Assembly (NCBI GenBank): GCA_947561395.2
Contig: OX387184.1
Location: 13,496,205 to 13,560,204, forward strand
DNA: 64,000 nt
Origin: Buxus sempervirens
Lineage: Eukaryota > Streptophyta > Magnoliopsida > Buxales > Buxaceae
Direction of reading: 5' to 3'
Shown here one piece after another: positions 1-11,930 of this stretch (within the stretch, counting starts at the first letter, position 1; the number at the start of each line of letters is the position of its first letter). The notes below the pieces were generated by a model, which was given only the letters and a program-made list of their open reading frames with translations, was not told where the DNA came from and searched no databases. A program made the position numbers and the translations under genes.

Positions 1-159
1 TTAGAAAAATAATATGAGGTGCACCCCCGATTTAATAGGTCCAAGCTTTTACAGCTCAAACACACAACCCCAACCCCAGCATGCTATCCGACAAGTCATC
101 AAAAAGAACTGCTTGAATTATTTGCTTCAATTTCAGAAAAAGCATCAAAAAGACGGAGC

Positions 160-510
160 GGCACTTGATATATAAAATATATCAGCACTTATTATACCAT
201 AGATGTTGGTTAAAGCCATCTTTTTCTATAAAATATTGCGTATATCCGCGAATCAATATTATATATATCAAGTGCTTTTATTATTCGCGGTTGTATACTT
301 ATTATATACTTATTTCTATAATAAGTGCTGATATTATACCACAACATCATTTCGTGCATCTTTTTCTATAAGTGCTTTTCTTATTCGCGTTTGTAATCTT
401 TTAATCAAAAGATGTTGCTTATACCATAATAAGCCATCTTATTATTATATTTTATTATATATTGATATTATTTGTTATTCGACCAAAAGATGTTGGTCGG
501 TGTGCATCTT
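160..510. repeat. AT-rich hairpin-prone block (also 37855-38210, 52475-52830)
   Basis: Short words recur in both orientations: aagtgctttt, attcgcgg, aaaagatgttg. A perfect 17-nt inverted pair lies at 180-196 (tatcagcacttattata) and 317-333. The block is present in all three segmental copies, with small indels among the repeated words. It may be a decayed inverted-repeat element. I cannot name a family. Confidence 0.5.
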
Positions 511-592
511 TTCCGACCTCAAATTCCCCTGTTGTCCCCTCCGAATCACTACTTTTAGCTATTTTTTGCTATTTCTTGTAATATTTCGTTTG

Positions 593-850
593 TCAATTAG
601 GAAGTGATTTTAAACCCGATTTGGGCCAGATTTTTTGCAGATTGCTTATTTTATTCTGTATTTCATTTAGGCTTGATTTTTGGGATTTTGCCGTTTTTAG
701 TAACTTTCCAATACAGACGATTTTTTGGCTATAAAGTCCGGCTTGTGGACTGATTTTAGGGATAACTTGATTAATAATATTCAGTTGAATCTCAGAGACG
801 TATTCTCTGTGTTTTTGGGCAACTTTCTTATGTTCTTCCTTGTGAATCAT
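593..850 (-). other. Unrecognised 85-codon ORF, kept in part in three copies
   Basis: The frame encodes a charged, probably helical peptide (starts MIHKEEHKKVAQKHREYV). Just upstream on the same strand is a 28-codon frame starting MSTKNAIKVDVNL, whose stop overlaps this ATG (ATGA). In copies 2 and 3 the same region has a shorter end; copy 3 reads 52935-53153. I recognise no family. It may be a remnant of a longer gene or mobile element. The overlap of two small frames is odd for a plant nuclear gene, so I do not call it functional. Confidence 0.25.
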
Positions 851-950
851 CTACTAGAACAAATCTGCAGAATAATCGCTATTCTGTCCGACATCAGGTT
901 CACATCTACCTTAATAGCATTTTTGGTACTCATGGTTAAATAAAGCTTTT

Positions 951-3900
951 CTACTTTTAAATATCAATAATGAGGGGCCAAATATGTCAATTAACATTTT
1001 CTTAATTATGATTTTAAGGGTCAAAACTCTAAAAGAGGGCAATTGTTACCCATTAAATACTTAATTTTTGTTACAAAAAATAATTATGTACAATTAGCCC
1101 ATAGCAGGCCTGTCAGTTTCAAGAATTGATCCTATTTTCAGCATCTTTATTTGAAATTTTGCCTAATTTTATAATTAAGTATTAAATAGATTAGCCCTTT
1201 TCCCCTACCTTTTTTTTTTAATCAATGAATAACAGAGATTCATTAAGATTAGAAGAAAAACTGTACAGGGTTTAACTTGTATAAGGATTAAACTTCACTC
1301 ACCGAGCTAGTAGTAGCATCATTTATGAAACAAAGACCATGTTAATACAGCTAGTAGCACCAATCATTTGAACCCTGACATCAGTTTTAACATTACTCAT
1401 TTTAAGCTTAAGCTTCAAAAACTGTTTTTCAGGTAAGAGAAGCTATCTTATAAGAAGAGTCAAGATTGATTACAGTACTAACTCCTTTATATTTGTTTCT
1501 TTGTTGCTTGGATCATTCAAATTCAATAAAGCCCAATGTTTTCTGAACCAAGAAAACCTAATCAATGTCTTTCCAAGCTCCCATCAAAGAGTACACCTTT
1601 ATGCAACCTATCATAACAACTTATATATAAATCTGCTTACTGATAATTAGGAAGTAATAGAAAAAATGCTGCACTAGTTTCTAACAACATGGGGACCATG
1701 CATAATTCAAGTTTTCACATCTAAGAGATTGCAACCAAAACTATACGTTTTTTAATTAATGAGAGTATCGATTCATATGCAACAAGCTAGAAACAGAAAG
1801 GTGCTCCTCACTCTACATAGAAGCCAATAGAAAACACAGATGAGAATACACATGTAGGGAAAAAAATTCAGAGAGTAAGAGATAAAAATAATATGACATA
1901 AATGTTCCCCCTGAAGAAATTAATCTTGATAAAAGCCATGAAATTTATAAAAGAAAAAGTATATATATCAAAATATTACTTACACTAATATGAAGCTATC
2001 AGACCTCAAAACATTCGTTGTCCTTTTTCTATTAACTAGGTGGTTCAATCCAAATTTTACTTAAAAAATAATCTCTCTTGGCAAGCAAACCATAATGCTT
2101 AGGATAACCATAGATCATGTTACAGTTCCTAGAAAAGAATCTACACTTACAGCCCCAGATATTATGAACAACTTGTTTGTATATACCAAAAATATACATT
2201 AGGTTTTAAAGCCAAACAACTTGTCATTGACACAACAATTATAATACTCAAATACTGTCCCCATCATCACGAACAAAACTAGAAAAAGGAACATTATGGT
2301 ATAAACCAACACGACACAAAGAGCAAGTATGACATTGAATTGATAATAGTACCTGCCCCAACTTCATTTCCATTGGATATTGTCCCATCATGCTCCTTCC
2401 AAGGTGACTAGAAATTAAATACTGACCATGACCCAAATAATGCACTTCTACTCCTACACTTTCTCCATCTCCATGAAATAAGGGTGTCGTACATATTAAT
2501 TTTTGAACCCATAAGATATTGAACTTCTCCAACAAGGCTAATCAGTCACTCTGCAGTGAATGAAAGGCTTTTCAACTGATTCACACGGCTCCTTGCACAT
2601 AACACTCAAATGGTCAAGTGGGATAGCTTTGTGTAAGATTGCCATCCACAAGAAACACCACTTTCAATCCAATAGAACTTTTTTTTCCAACCAGTTTTGC
2701 AGGCCTAGAACCGACTCACTGAAACAATAGATGAGAAGAATAATTAAACAGAATGAAAACTGTCCACTCACCTCCCAAGTTCAACTTTTAGAGCCCAGAT
2801 GCACTCCCATCCTCACGACCTCAAGTGTAGATACCAAGGTGACCATGTACTCCCACTCTTGATTAACTCTTAAGTTGAATGGACAATGAGGTATATGATA
2901 GGAATCCGACCTGATTCTTGTAGATCGCTAGGAGCAATAATGAAGAAAAACAAACAGGAAAAACACAGATTTTACGTGCTTCACCCCAGAATAGGACTAT
3001 GTCCACGGCCGCTGTTTTCACTATGTCACAAATAGAAGAATACAATAAATGACTACAAGAGCAAGGATATAACATAATACAAAGCGAAATAGGGTATATC
3101 CCGCGAGGGTTGTGGCTGAATGTCCAGTATTATCAGGCTGCACAAACCTCAACAGTATATATTTCACTATTTTTTTCTTTATTGATAATTAAAACCTTCA
3201 TTCAGGAATTCTTGTTATAGGTTGCCCCGTATCAGGGCCATCGTGCAACAAACAACAATCCTTGCACCCAAAAAAATCCTCTCAAAAACTCATTCTCGAC
3301 CCATCTCCGGCTGGGAAACAGAATCCCACATGAAACAAATCTGACACTCCCGTGATAGTCTTCCGAAAACGTAAATCATAGGAAAACTCTGCTTTCCTGA
3401 TTCCAATGTCCCAAAGTGCCTCCACATTTTAATGACATAACTCTTTGCTACAGTTAAATTTTTTTCCTCCCTTGATCTCCATAACCATTTGCTTGATAAG
3501 TTTCAGTTGAAATCTATAAAAGGCATTGTCCAAAGACTGCCCAGCTCCTTGGGTGAACAAATCAATCCAATTCATCAGATTATGCTTGCTTTCTCCTTCA
3601 GTTACACTATAAATTAAAAGCTTCTTTATGATTGCTCCAATCTATTAGCAACTGGAACTGGAACTGGAACTGGAACTTACATAATTAGTATGTTATCCTT
3701 CCACCACATATAGAATTTTCTTTTTAATCTCTCTCTTTATCCGCATGTATGGTAGAGTGATTTTGTCCCCATGTTGTTCCATGCATATGGCAATACGTGA
3801 ATGTGAATTAATAATGTTTGATTTGCCATTTCTTCTGTGTTATTATCCTTGATGTCTTACCTAGTAGACTGTCTTCTGATTACAATCGCTCATCTACATG

Positions 3901-4740
3901 ATAATTTCAATCTCTCACCGTTTCTTTTCAAGCTGGTAGATACTTTGCTCCTGGACTCTTAAGTGGCTAACTAGGTTTTGTTAGGGGTAAGTCCATGCAA
4001 GAAACAGAATGAAGAAGCTTACATGAAAGTTGCAGCTTGAACAAGCTTGCTCTGTATCTGCAGTATAATTTTGAGCTCTTGAGATATTAATTCCTAGCTG
4101 CTAACATGGACAAAAATGTGGCTCCATATCTAGAGTATAACTACAAGAATGCTATTTGAGATGTGAATTTCTAGCCAATAATATGGACAAGGAGTAGCAA
4201 AATGATGCCGATCTTCAGCTTAAAAGCTGATGTTCACCAATAATATTTTGCCAGATCAATTAGCCAGTGATCTGCAACTAGCCTGTCTGATTGTGTCAAC
4301 ATTATTTCAAGCTGCCTTTCTAATTCTTAGGATAATCTCTCTTGATGCTGGGTTTCATTTTAGTGGTAAATCTTTTGGAAAACTGTATTGGTTAAAAATT
4401 AGAAGTTTTCATTTCTTTGCTCTTGTTTTCCTTCATAAAAACAACAAATAAAGGAAATATAAATTACTATGCACAAAATTACACCATATTTGCATAATAG
4501 GTTGGCTAATTCAACTGATGTCAAGTATTGTGATGATATCAAGAGAAGTACATAACCATGCCCCTTGTAGAAAAAATTTAGAGTCTGTTACTCAAAAATA
4601 AAAAAAAATTAAGTCAATCTTAACGTGAAACGCACATTCACAATTGCTAATAGATTTAAGTATTAGTATCACAGTTCCATATTTATAAGCAAACCAGCCA
4701 ATCTACATTCGAGATGTAATCAATTACATAATCAAAAATT
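951..4740. other. Duplicated intergenic DNA without a recognised gene
   Basis: AT-rich sequence shared with copy 2 (from 38640) and copy 3 (from 53255). Short open frames at 2248-2535 (minus), 2863-3075 (minus) and 4230-4451 (plus) resemble nothing I know. The last is conserved at 57139-57360. About 2893-3155 is absent from copy 3, with gtatat on both sides, so it is either an insertion or a microhomology deletion. Near 3170-3190 a T-rich run followed by ttattgataatt resembles the reversed tail of a LINE-type element. Confidence 0.6.
3650..3676. repeat. (AACTGG)n microsatellite, length differs between copies
   Basis: Four AACTGG units here. The aligned site has one unit in copy 2 (near 40731) and two in copy 3 (near 56555), so this site has expanded or contracted since the triplication. 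Confidence 0.85.
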
Positions 4741-5014
4741 AGAGAAAGACGATTCAAACCTCCACCAATGCAATTCTCTTAGGATTGAAGTCGATCTCTC
4801 TTGTCCCTGGCGGCCAAAACTACATGCGACCAGGCCCTTCATTGCACCATACCTACTGCCCACGATTATCGATATTTCCGAAATGTTTCAATTGAGGAGA
4901 GATTCAATTGGGCATTCACAGTTCAGCCATCCCAGGATTATTCGTTTATTTTTTCGCTTTTCGTTTTTCTATTACTCGTTCTATTATAAATTGGGAGTGC
5001 AAGGGTCCCAACAT

Positions 5015-5070
5015 GGGGTGGTGGCGCAGTTGGCTAGCGCGTAGGTCTCATAGCTTCTGAGTTATCCTGA
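5015..5070 (+). pseudogene. Truncated elongator tRNA-Met(CAU) gene, copy 1
   Basis: The 5' half of a plant nuclear elongator tRNA-Met is clear: GGGGTGG acceptor strand, the D arm GCGCAGTTGGCTAGCGC, the anticodon stem and loop with CTCATA (anticodon CAU), an 11-nt intron (gcttctgagtt), then ATCCTGA. Right after CCTGA the sequence jumps to agaatctgac, losing the variable region, T arm and 3' acceptor strand. Copy 3 shows those parts and a second CCTGA downstream, so the loss is a deletion between CCTGA direct repeats. It cannot give a tRNA. Confidence 0.85.
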
Positions 5071-6092
5071 AGAATCTGACCTGAAGAATCTGACCTAAAG
5101 TATGGGCAATACAGCCCTCTCTCCTTTTTTGGGATAAGGAGCTGTTCTGAAGAATTATAGGTTGCCACCTCTAAAACATCTTAGCATCCAAATCCCGGCA
5201 CCTTACAATCCAGCTTGAAATGATTTTATGCCTTCTACCATCCTCTTCTAGGCAAAATACCAAATGATGTTGAATTCATGTTCACCACGGTCCATTGTCA
5301 AGCTCGAATCTTACCTTAAACACGTTGATACGCATTCCCCATATATAAATCATTTAGGCCAGAAAACATAAAAATTGGCTAGCCTCTCTTCTTTGTTTAT
5401 GCAACAAAAATATCATTATCAACAAGCTGATATAGCAACACCCAATAATCCATTATCCAGAATTATGCTTACAACAGATTACACTCAGATATTATATCCA
5501 TATTTCTTCTCTATTTTTCTAAGTGCATATAAGGAAGATTTTCAAAGGAAAATTGGACATCAATCTTAACAAACGGGCCATTGTATATAAATCATGGTCA
5601 TTGGAAAAATGCTTACCTATTGCTTAAATATTGCAATTTCTTTGTAATAAATCAAAGAGAAAGGGAAATGGTAACTCAAAGGCAAACTGGAATTAAGGAA
5701 AACTACCTAAAATTTTCTTCCTTACCTTGTCTCCAGCATGTTGCCTGGGGGAATCTAGGCAATCTCCTAACCACTTAGGCAGTTGCCTAGGGGACAAGCT
5801 CCATTATACTAAGTCCTCTACATTCTACAACAAGTTGAGCAACAAATGAAAATTTTTCTCAAACAATGTTCAATGTATCATGTTTTCTAATTCCTATGCA
5901 CATAAACTACAGCTATGATCAACAATGTATTAAACATGAGGAACTTAGGAAGAGATAACTTCCAACTCAAAATCAAATGAAGGAATGAAAACTGATTTGA
6001 TATAAATATGCAGTGGCAATTAACATTGCAGCATGAAAAATAATGGAGGTAAGGAGGAAAACATATATAACACGCAAAGTGGCAAAACTCAC
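5071..6092. other. 3' flank of lost DnaJ body, with a repeat scrap at the breakpoint
   Basis: 5071-5735 aligns with 61080-61935, the DNA lying 3' of the DnaJ gene in copy 3. Homology stops near 5735. At 5741-5805 lies a short self-complementary scrap with gttgcctagg and cctaggc-like words, similar to the repeat at 28341-28440. The DnaJ exons expected here (end of the J domain, zinc fingers, C-terminal domain) are absent. Nothing recognised at 5806-6092. Confidence 0.6.
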
Positions 6093-9000
6093 TTGCTCAC
6101 ATGTGGATGACAACTCCTAGCAAGCTTCTGATAAGCTGAGCAACAGTATGTGTACCATCAGCACAAATATAAGTAAATAACATGCTACAGTAATATTAAC
6201 AAATCACTGGAATATTATCTAAACCATGAACAAAGAAAGAGGATGACCAAACTGAATGGATATTTAATAAAAGCCCAAGCTGGTTCAGTTTATACAGACC
6301 AGACAGATGAAACTCAAAAGAAATAGCATGTTTATTCACCAAAAAATTTAATAAATCCCTCACCAAAGGAAATGTGAGGCATGATCATAAATATCAATAA
6401 AATGGTGAGACTCGTCAAACAAGCAAATCAGTTGTGATCATCATGCCCACTCCTTTTCAATTCCTCAGGATTTGCTAATAATAAAATATGGTCCTAAAAT
6501 CAAATTGTTTCTACCACATATAGGAAATTCTTTTAAAAAATGAGATAAATTGGGAAATTTAATGGCAGCATGAACTGTGAAGGAAGGGGAAAGAAAACTA
6601 TGATCTTACTTTTCCTGTGAATAACAAGTTCAAATAGTATGTTAAAACATACTACTTGTGTGAGAGAAATAAGATAGCACTCGCCAAAGGAAATAGCACC
6701 AAAAATCAATATAAAGGAAATAAATAATGAATTAATGACAACTTGATAAGTTGATAATCAAGAATTTAGCACTTTGTTACTTCAACAACATCACGTGTTA
6801 CATGAAGATCTAACATGTTTTTTCATCTCTTATTGTTTCACTTGGTATGAGCTCCTGATTGAAAGAAACCCTGGAATACAGAATTTGTAAAAAAAAAAAA
6901 TGAAAGAAAAACTCATTCAAAACAAAAAACATGTAGAGCAACTTGTAGACAAAATTATCTGGAAAGTATACTTACCACTTTTTATCTCAGATTTACTAGC
7001 ATTTCTTGACACCCCCAGAACAGAATAATAATCCTGTAAGAGGAGAATATTTAATACTTGAAACAACATAATGAATCAGTTAATGAGTTCTCAAACACCG
7101 AAATGAAAAAAGGAAAATAGCAACACATGAATATCAGACACCAGAAACCATATAGCCACTTTATTCTTCACAAAGCCACAAAAAAAGAAGAAAATATTGC
7201 CAAAATTATGCTTACAGAATCCACTCTAACAACAAAGCATGCTCCTCTTCGCTGCCGTGGGTTTGGGGGTGAAGATGATTCAAATAATGCATGCAATGAA
7301 TCTTGAGAAAATAAGCTCGAACTTGGGGATCCAAAATTTCTTATCTTGCATGAAACACTGCATACAAGTGCTATTGGATTGATTAAGTTTCTAGACACAG
7401 AAATATTAGAAGGAATTTATTAAAATAAATAAAACCAGAAATGTGCACAGCATAGTCTGAGATAAAATCGGTAGATGGAATATCGATACAATGTAAGTAG
7501 CCTATACAAACTCATACACTTTGCGTGATGGAGCTGATAACTAATAGCATCAAGTGAGTCAGCATCACAACCATCAAACTACATATTTTAAGAATAAAAC
7601 ACAAGCATAAATTCTCTCTTCAACCACCCAACACCAAAACTATAATTACTTCAAATCATGTTTAATCATGGAAATTCTAGTGAAAACAGATTGGAGGATG
7701 GAAAAGTAAACATAGGTTTTTTACCAACTAATCTACGCTCTTTCACTAACAAACCACTTAATTCATTCACACTTCTGTTAGTTTTCAAAAGGATTTGGCA
7801 AGGAATGCACACGAAAGGGCCTAGGAAAAGAATGGAAGAGTGTCTATGCCCCCCACCAACAATCCTCCAAAAATCTTGACCTGTATGCTGTAATTCATAT
7901 GCATTTAAAAAGTAGGATTTCCATTTGAAGGTAAAATAGCAGCTTGACAACATGGAATATAAATCTCCAAATTTGTACATATCCAATGGGAGCCAATTTA
8001 ATGTGATATTGCAGCTTTAATAAATGAAATTTTTATGCTAACTGCATAAAGAACAAGAAGAAACGCAATCCGGAAAGTCAAATATCTAATACCGATATTT
8101 AGCTACAGATTCTTCTTTGTTTATTGAGGGCTACTTCCAGTAATGTTGTAGAATTATTTGATCTTGTATAACCATGGTTCTACATATTATATCATATTGA
8201 ATGTTACAATTTATAGGTATCATTTATTGACTATATCGTCATAACACTTCACTATAAGATATCTATAGTGAAGTGTATGAGATGAAACTCATGCTAATTC
8301 ATCATTATTTAGCTTAAAAAATAAGTCCTGCTTTAAGTATCCAAATGTTTTCATCTGTATCCATCATATCCATGATTTTTGACGCATTTACAACAGACCA
8401 ACAAACTACTACCATACAATATTTTTAACCATGAATGTGATATTGTCTTATAAGGGAAATTCATATTCCCTATCCAATAATACAATTTACAACAAAACCG
8501 ACCAGAGAATTTCCCTTAAATGTTCTACCAATGTAATAACCATAACCACTAACCAAGAAGCAATTTTCCTTGGTATATTTGGCACACAAGCAAAATAAGA
8601 TAATATTATTTCATACAATGGGAATCTTGGCTTTTTTTATTTTATTTAGAAGAGAAGAGGAAAGAAAAGAAGCTTCTTAGATGCAACAAATCAACAATAT
8701 TGGTAAACATAGATCAACATGTTTGAGCCCAGCATATAGCTCTATCAGTTATACATAAGGATATAAAAACCTTACCAGGAAGTAGACAAGTGACATTTTG
8801 TTCGTCAGACTCAGATATATTATGCATGATGTTCATCGGGCTCAAATATATTATATGTTTAAGTTGAGGATCATCATACAATCTTCACAATAATCGCTCA
8901 CTGTATGAGTTCAGATTTTCTTATAACCAAAACTCCAGAAGAATGGTGGGAAAGAGATGCAAAATCCATGTAAAAGTTTAAATAAATGTGGTCAGTAATT

Positions 9001-9637
9001 GGGTTTATAAAACATGCAATGGAAGTTGTGGTTCATTTTGTGTTGGGAAAAAAATGAAGTTTGTCATAGTAGAATAGTTAACTATATCTCCGGAGACCAA
9101 AGTTTAACTCATTGCAACGGACAGATTATGTATAATTTTCTTGTCCTTTACAATTATTTATTAAAATTTTATAGTTTTGTGTCACTTCATAATTTCTAGG
9201 CAGATTTTTTAGGAATTTCTAGGATCTTCTTTTACAAAGAGACAGCTGAATTGTTACTGTACAGAGATTAGCCAACTGATAACACACTAAAGGATATTAA
9301 GACTTGTTTATGTGAATCATGTGGAAGGATTCTCCAAGGTTACTTGCAACCAATTTCTAATACATCTTTTATTTTGCATTCTCAAACACAAGATGACCCT
9401 TAAGGTATCTGGAACATATTTCCTCATACTGAAGCTATTTGCATATAAAATACAGATATAGCACACACTATTGCTTCTTTAAACTCAGATAGAGGCACAC
9501 ATGGTGAATTTAGACATTCAATATCATCAGTAGCTCTTTAAAAGTACTTACCTGTATTGGGACATCAGTAAATTGTTTGTAACAGAAGACTTTAGCATGA
9601 ACCTAGGTCGAATACCCCACTGGGCCACCCACGACTG
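6093..9637 (-). pseudogene. Plastid DnaJ (Hsp40) 5' exons only, copy 1
   Basis: Four minus-strand exons of a plastid DJA-type co-chaperone. Exon 1 (9552-~9637) reads QSWVAQWGIRPRFMLKSSVT. Exon 2 (7216-7390) is the rest of the transit peptide, ending PNPRQRRGACFVVRVDS. Exon 3 (6976-7033) is J-domain helix I, DYYSVLGVSRNASKSEIKS. Exon 4 (6093-6135) is helix II and the loop, AYQKLARSCHPHVSK. Splice phases join without error and fit the next exon as found in copy 3 (63294-63342). All later exons are missing. The invariant HPD tripeptide that stimulates Hsp70 ATPase reads HPH. No start codon is visible upstream of exon 1, where the gene X inverted duplication begins. It is a dead 5' fragment. Confidence 0.85.
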
Positions 9638-10524
9638 TAACAATTATACTAAATGAGGGACATATATACAAATAATAAAGAAGATAATATAGATATGCAA
9701 ATATATTATGATTTAAGGATATTGATACAAAAAGTCTTGTTTTAAATTAAAATTTGTTGAATTTAATTTGAGCCAAACCAACCTGAGTCCATAAATTTAC
9801 ATTTCGCCCAAACCGCCTCACTTAAGTAGACGTATCAATTGAAAACCCTGAAAACTCTTCAAACCCCTAAACGCGTGTTTTTGTAGCGATTCTCACTGTC
9901 CGATTCAAGCTTTTACATTTATTCTCTGAACAATTTCGAGTTAGCTTTAGAGGGGTTCTCATGTCGTTGCTAGAAACCATTATGAAAGCTGCGGCCGATT
10001 CCCAGGTCTTCGCTTTCCAATCAAAATATCCCATTATTCTGAATGCCGACGAGGTTTTGCGCGGCTTGCAACCCGAGAACGAAGATGCGAATGACACCGC
10101 TCTAATCAAGCATCTCAGAAGATGGAGGATTTCTGAAATTGATCTAGAAATCATCGATTTGGGAACTCGTTTCACTAAAAAATTGAAACGAAAGCTCAAG
10201 AACCCTAGATCATTCAACCGGGAGGAATTTTTAGGTCTTTTGAATTCATTCCTAGAGAAAAACCAGCAAAAGATTGGAATTTCAGTTAGGGTTGACCCTA
10301 CTGATTTTGATTACACCCGTGTATTGATTGAAAAGGTGGGGTAATTGCTCGTGATGTTGCAATTCTGATTCTGGAAGCTTGTTTGGTTTTGGAGCTTTGG
10401 AAGCTATTAGAAGCCATGATAATCCAAAGACTTGTTCTACATTCGTCTTCGAGCTTGGTGGATCGTCTTATCGAGAAGAATAAATCGGATTTACTTTGTC
10501 TCTGTATCAAACACGTTTCTAATA
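9632..10524. repeat. Left arm of the gene X inverted duplication, copy 1
   Basis: This arm is the reverse complement, with divergence, of 11363-12512. It contains X upstream DNA, the X start and its first ~190 codons. The spacer (10525-11362) holds the 3' part of the minus-strand X gene. The outer end of the homology reaches into exon 1 of the DnaJ remnant, and the inner end lies in mid-CDS after the codons for KHVS. Copy 2 has the same arrangement (about 44713-45329 against 46185-47215). Confidence 0.85.
9961..10524 (+). pseudogene. Gene X, 5'-half fragment on the plus strand, copy 1
   Basis: Starting at MSLLETIMKAAADSQ, this matches the first ~190 codons of the minus-strand X gene that it faces tail to tail. 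A 4-bp deletion near 10338 relative to the minus copy shifts the frame and ends it after about 127 residues (10342-10344 stop). The homology continues to KHVS at ~10524 and then stops, so the C-terminal half is absent. Its interest is structural: transcription through both arms would give a long hairpin RNA. Confidence 0.85.
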
Positions 10525-10745
10525 ACTTGACTTACTGTTTGCCTCTTCTAACCTAATTTTCTCTTGTTAGTTCGGCAAATATTTCGAATTTTTCATTTCA
10601 TTTCCCTTCATAACCAAATCAAACAAAATTCAAATGACGAGATTTTGTCAATGTAAAGAGTACTAAATTAACCATTACCACAAATGTTACAAAGCCCTCA
10701 AATAAATTCAAGTAACAACCCAAGCAACACCAATCCCAGTTCAGC

Positions 10746-11930
10746 TTAACCACTCCTAGTCTCTGCTTTCAAATTCTCAATTACAGTTGCCACTGATAAA
10801 GACAATCTAGCTACTGAAGCTAAAGACTTCACCACCTCCTCTAATGATCTCAATTCTTCATGGAACTCAGGGTGTAAGACCAATGACGAGAACTGCTCAT
10901 CAAGAACCAACCCAAGACACCTGACAACAGATTCAAGGGAAGGGACCCATTCACAGGCTTTCAATCCCAAAACTGATGCCCCTTCTGAACATGGAACTGC
11001 TTGAGGAAACCTCTCATACTTCCTCAACCACTTTCCCAAATACCCAATCAAACTCAACATCTCCAAACCAGTTAATCGCCTGATTGAAGTCGAAAACGCT
11101 AGATCATCCACGTTAGGAGACACAAACAGATAATGCAGACAGAGTTCCGGCAACGAGAACCCATCATGAGCAACCATGAGCAGAACTGAAGCTTGCTTTG
11201 CCAACTGAGATTTCTTCTCTGGGAGGCTTTTAGAGGTGGCCTTCTCTATAGCTAAAAGTACTTGGATTTCCCATTCCTTCCTCACATTCGTCATAGTCGT
11301 GTATGAATCTTTAGAAGGGGAGAGGAAGTACTTCAGGATGCAGAGAATGTCCGATTGCCGAATATCAGAAACGTGTATGATACAGAGACAAATTAAATCC
11401 GATCTATTATTCTCGATCAGACGATCCACCAAGCTCGAAAACGAATGCGGAACAAGTCCTTAGATTATCATGGCTTCCAACAACTCCCAAAGCTCCAAAA
11501 CCAAACAAACCTCCAGAATCAAAATTACAACATCACGAGCAATTAAAAACACCACATTTTCAATCAGTACACGGGTATAATCAGAATCAGTAGGATCGAC
11601 GCCAACTGAAATTCCAATCTTTTGCTGGTTTTTCTCTAGAAACGAATTCAAAAGACCTAGAAATTCCTCCCGGTTCAAAGATCTAGGGTTCTTGAGCTTC
11701 CGTTTCAATTTTTCAGTGAAACGAGTTCCCAAATCGATGATTTCCATATCAGTTTCAGAAATCCTCCATCCTCCGATACGTTTGATTGGAGTGGTGTCGT
11801 TCGCAGTTTCCTTCTCGGGCTGCAAGTCGCACAAAACTTCATCGGCATTCAGAATAATAGGATATTTCGATTGGGAAACGAAAGCCTGAGAATCAGCAGC
11901 AACTTTCACAATGGTTTCCAGCAACGACAT
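10746..11930 (-). pseudogene. Gene X (unknown plant protein), copy 1, one nonsense codon
   Basis: Same length as the open copy at 45558-46742 (394 codons, no net indel) and colinear throughout. Codon 157, CAA in copy 2, is TAA here (11460-11462). This splits the frame after LLEAMII; the remaining 237 codons stay open. I chose the start at MSLLETIVK because the plus-strand fragment and copy 2 share it, and upstream DNA is a 58-bp noncoding repeat. The encoded protein is leucine-rich and probably all-helical. I do not recognise a domain. It is a very recent pseudogene, or a sequencing error or polymorphism at one base. Confidence 0.75.

Noticed and set aside
5375-5778. Two plus-strand frames in the DnaJ 3' flank
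   Set aside because: Not conserved as open frames in copy 3 and without recognisable motifs.
7658-7986. Paired frames on both strands, conserved in copy 2 (42723-43064)
   Set aside because: They lie in the DnaJ first intron; conservation is explained by the segmental duplication and no family is recognised.
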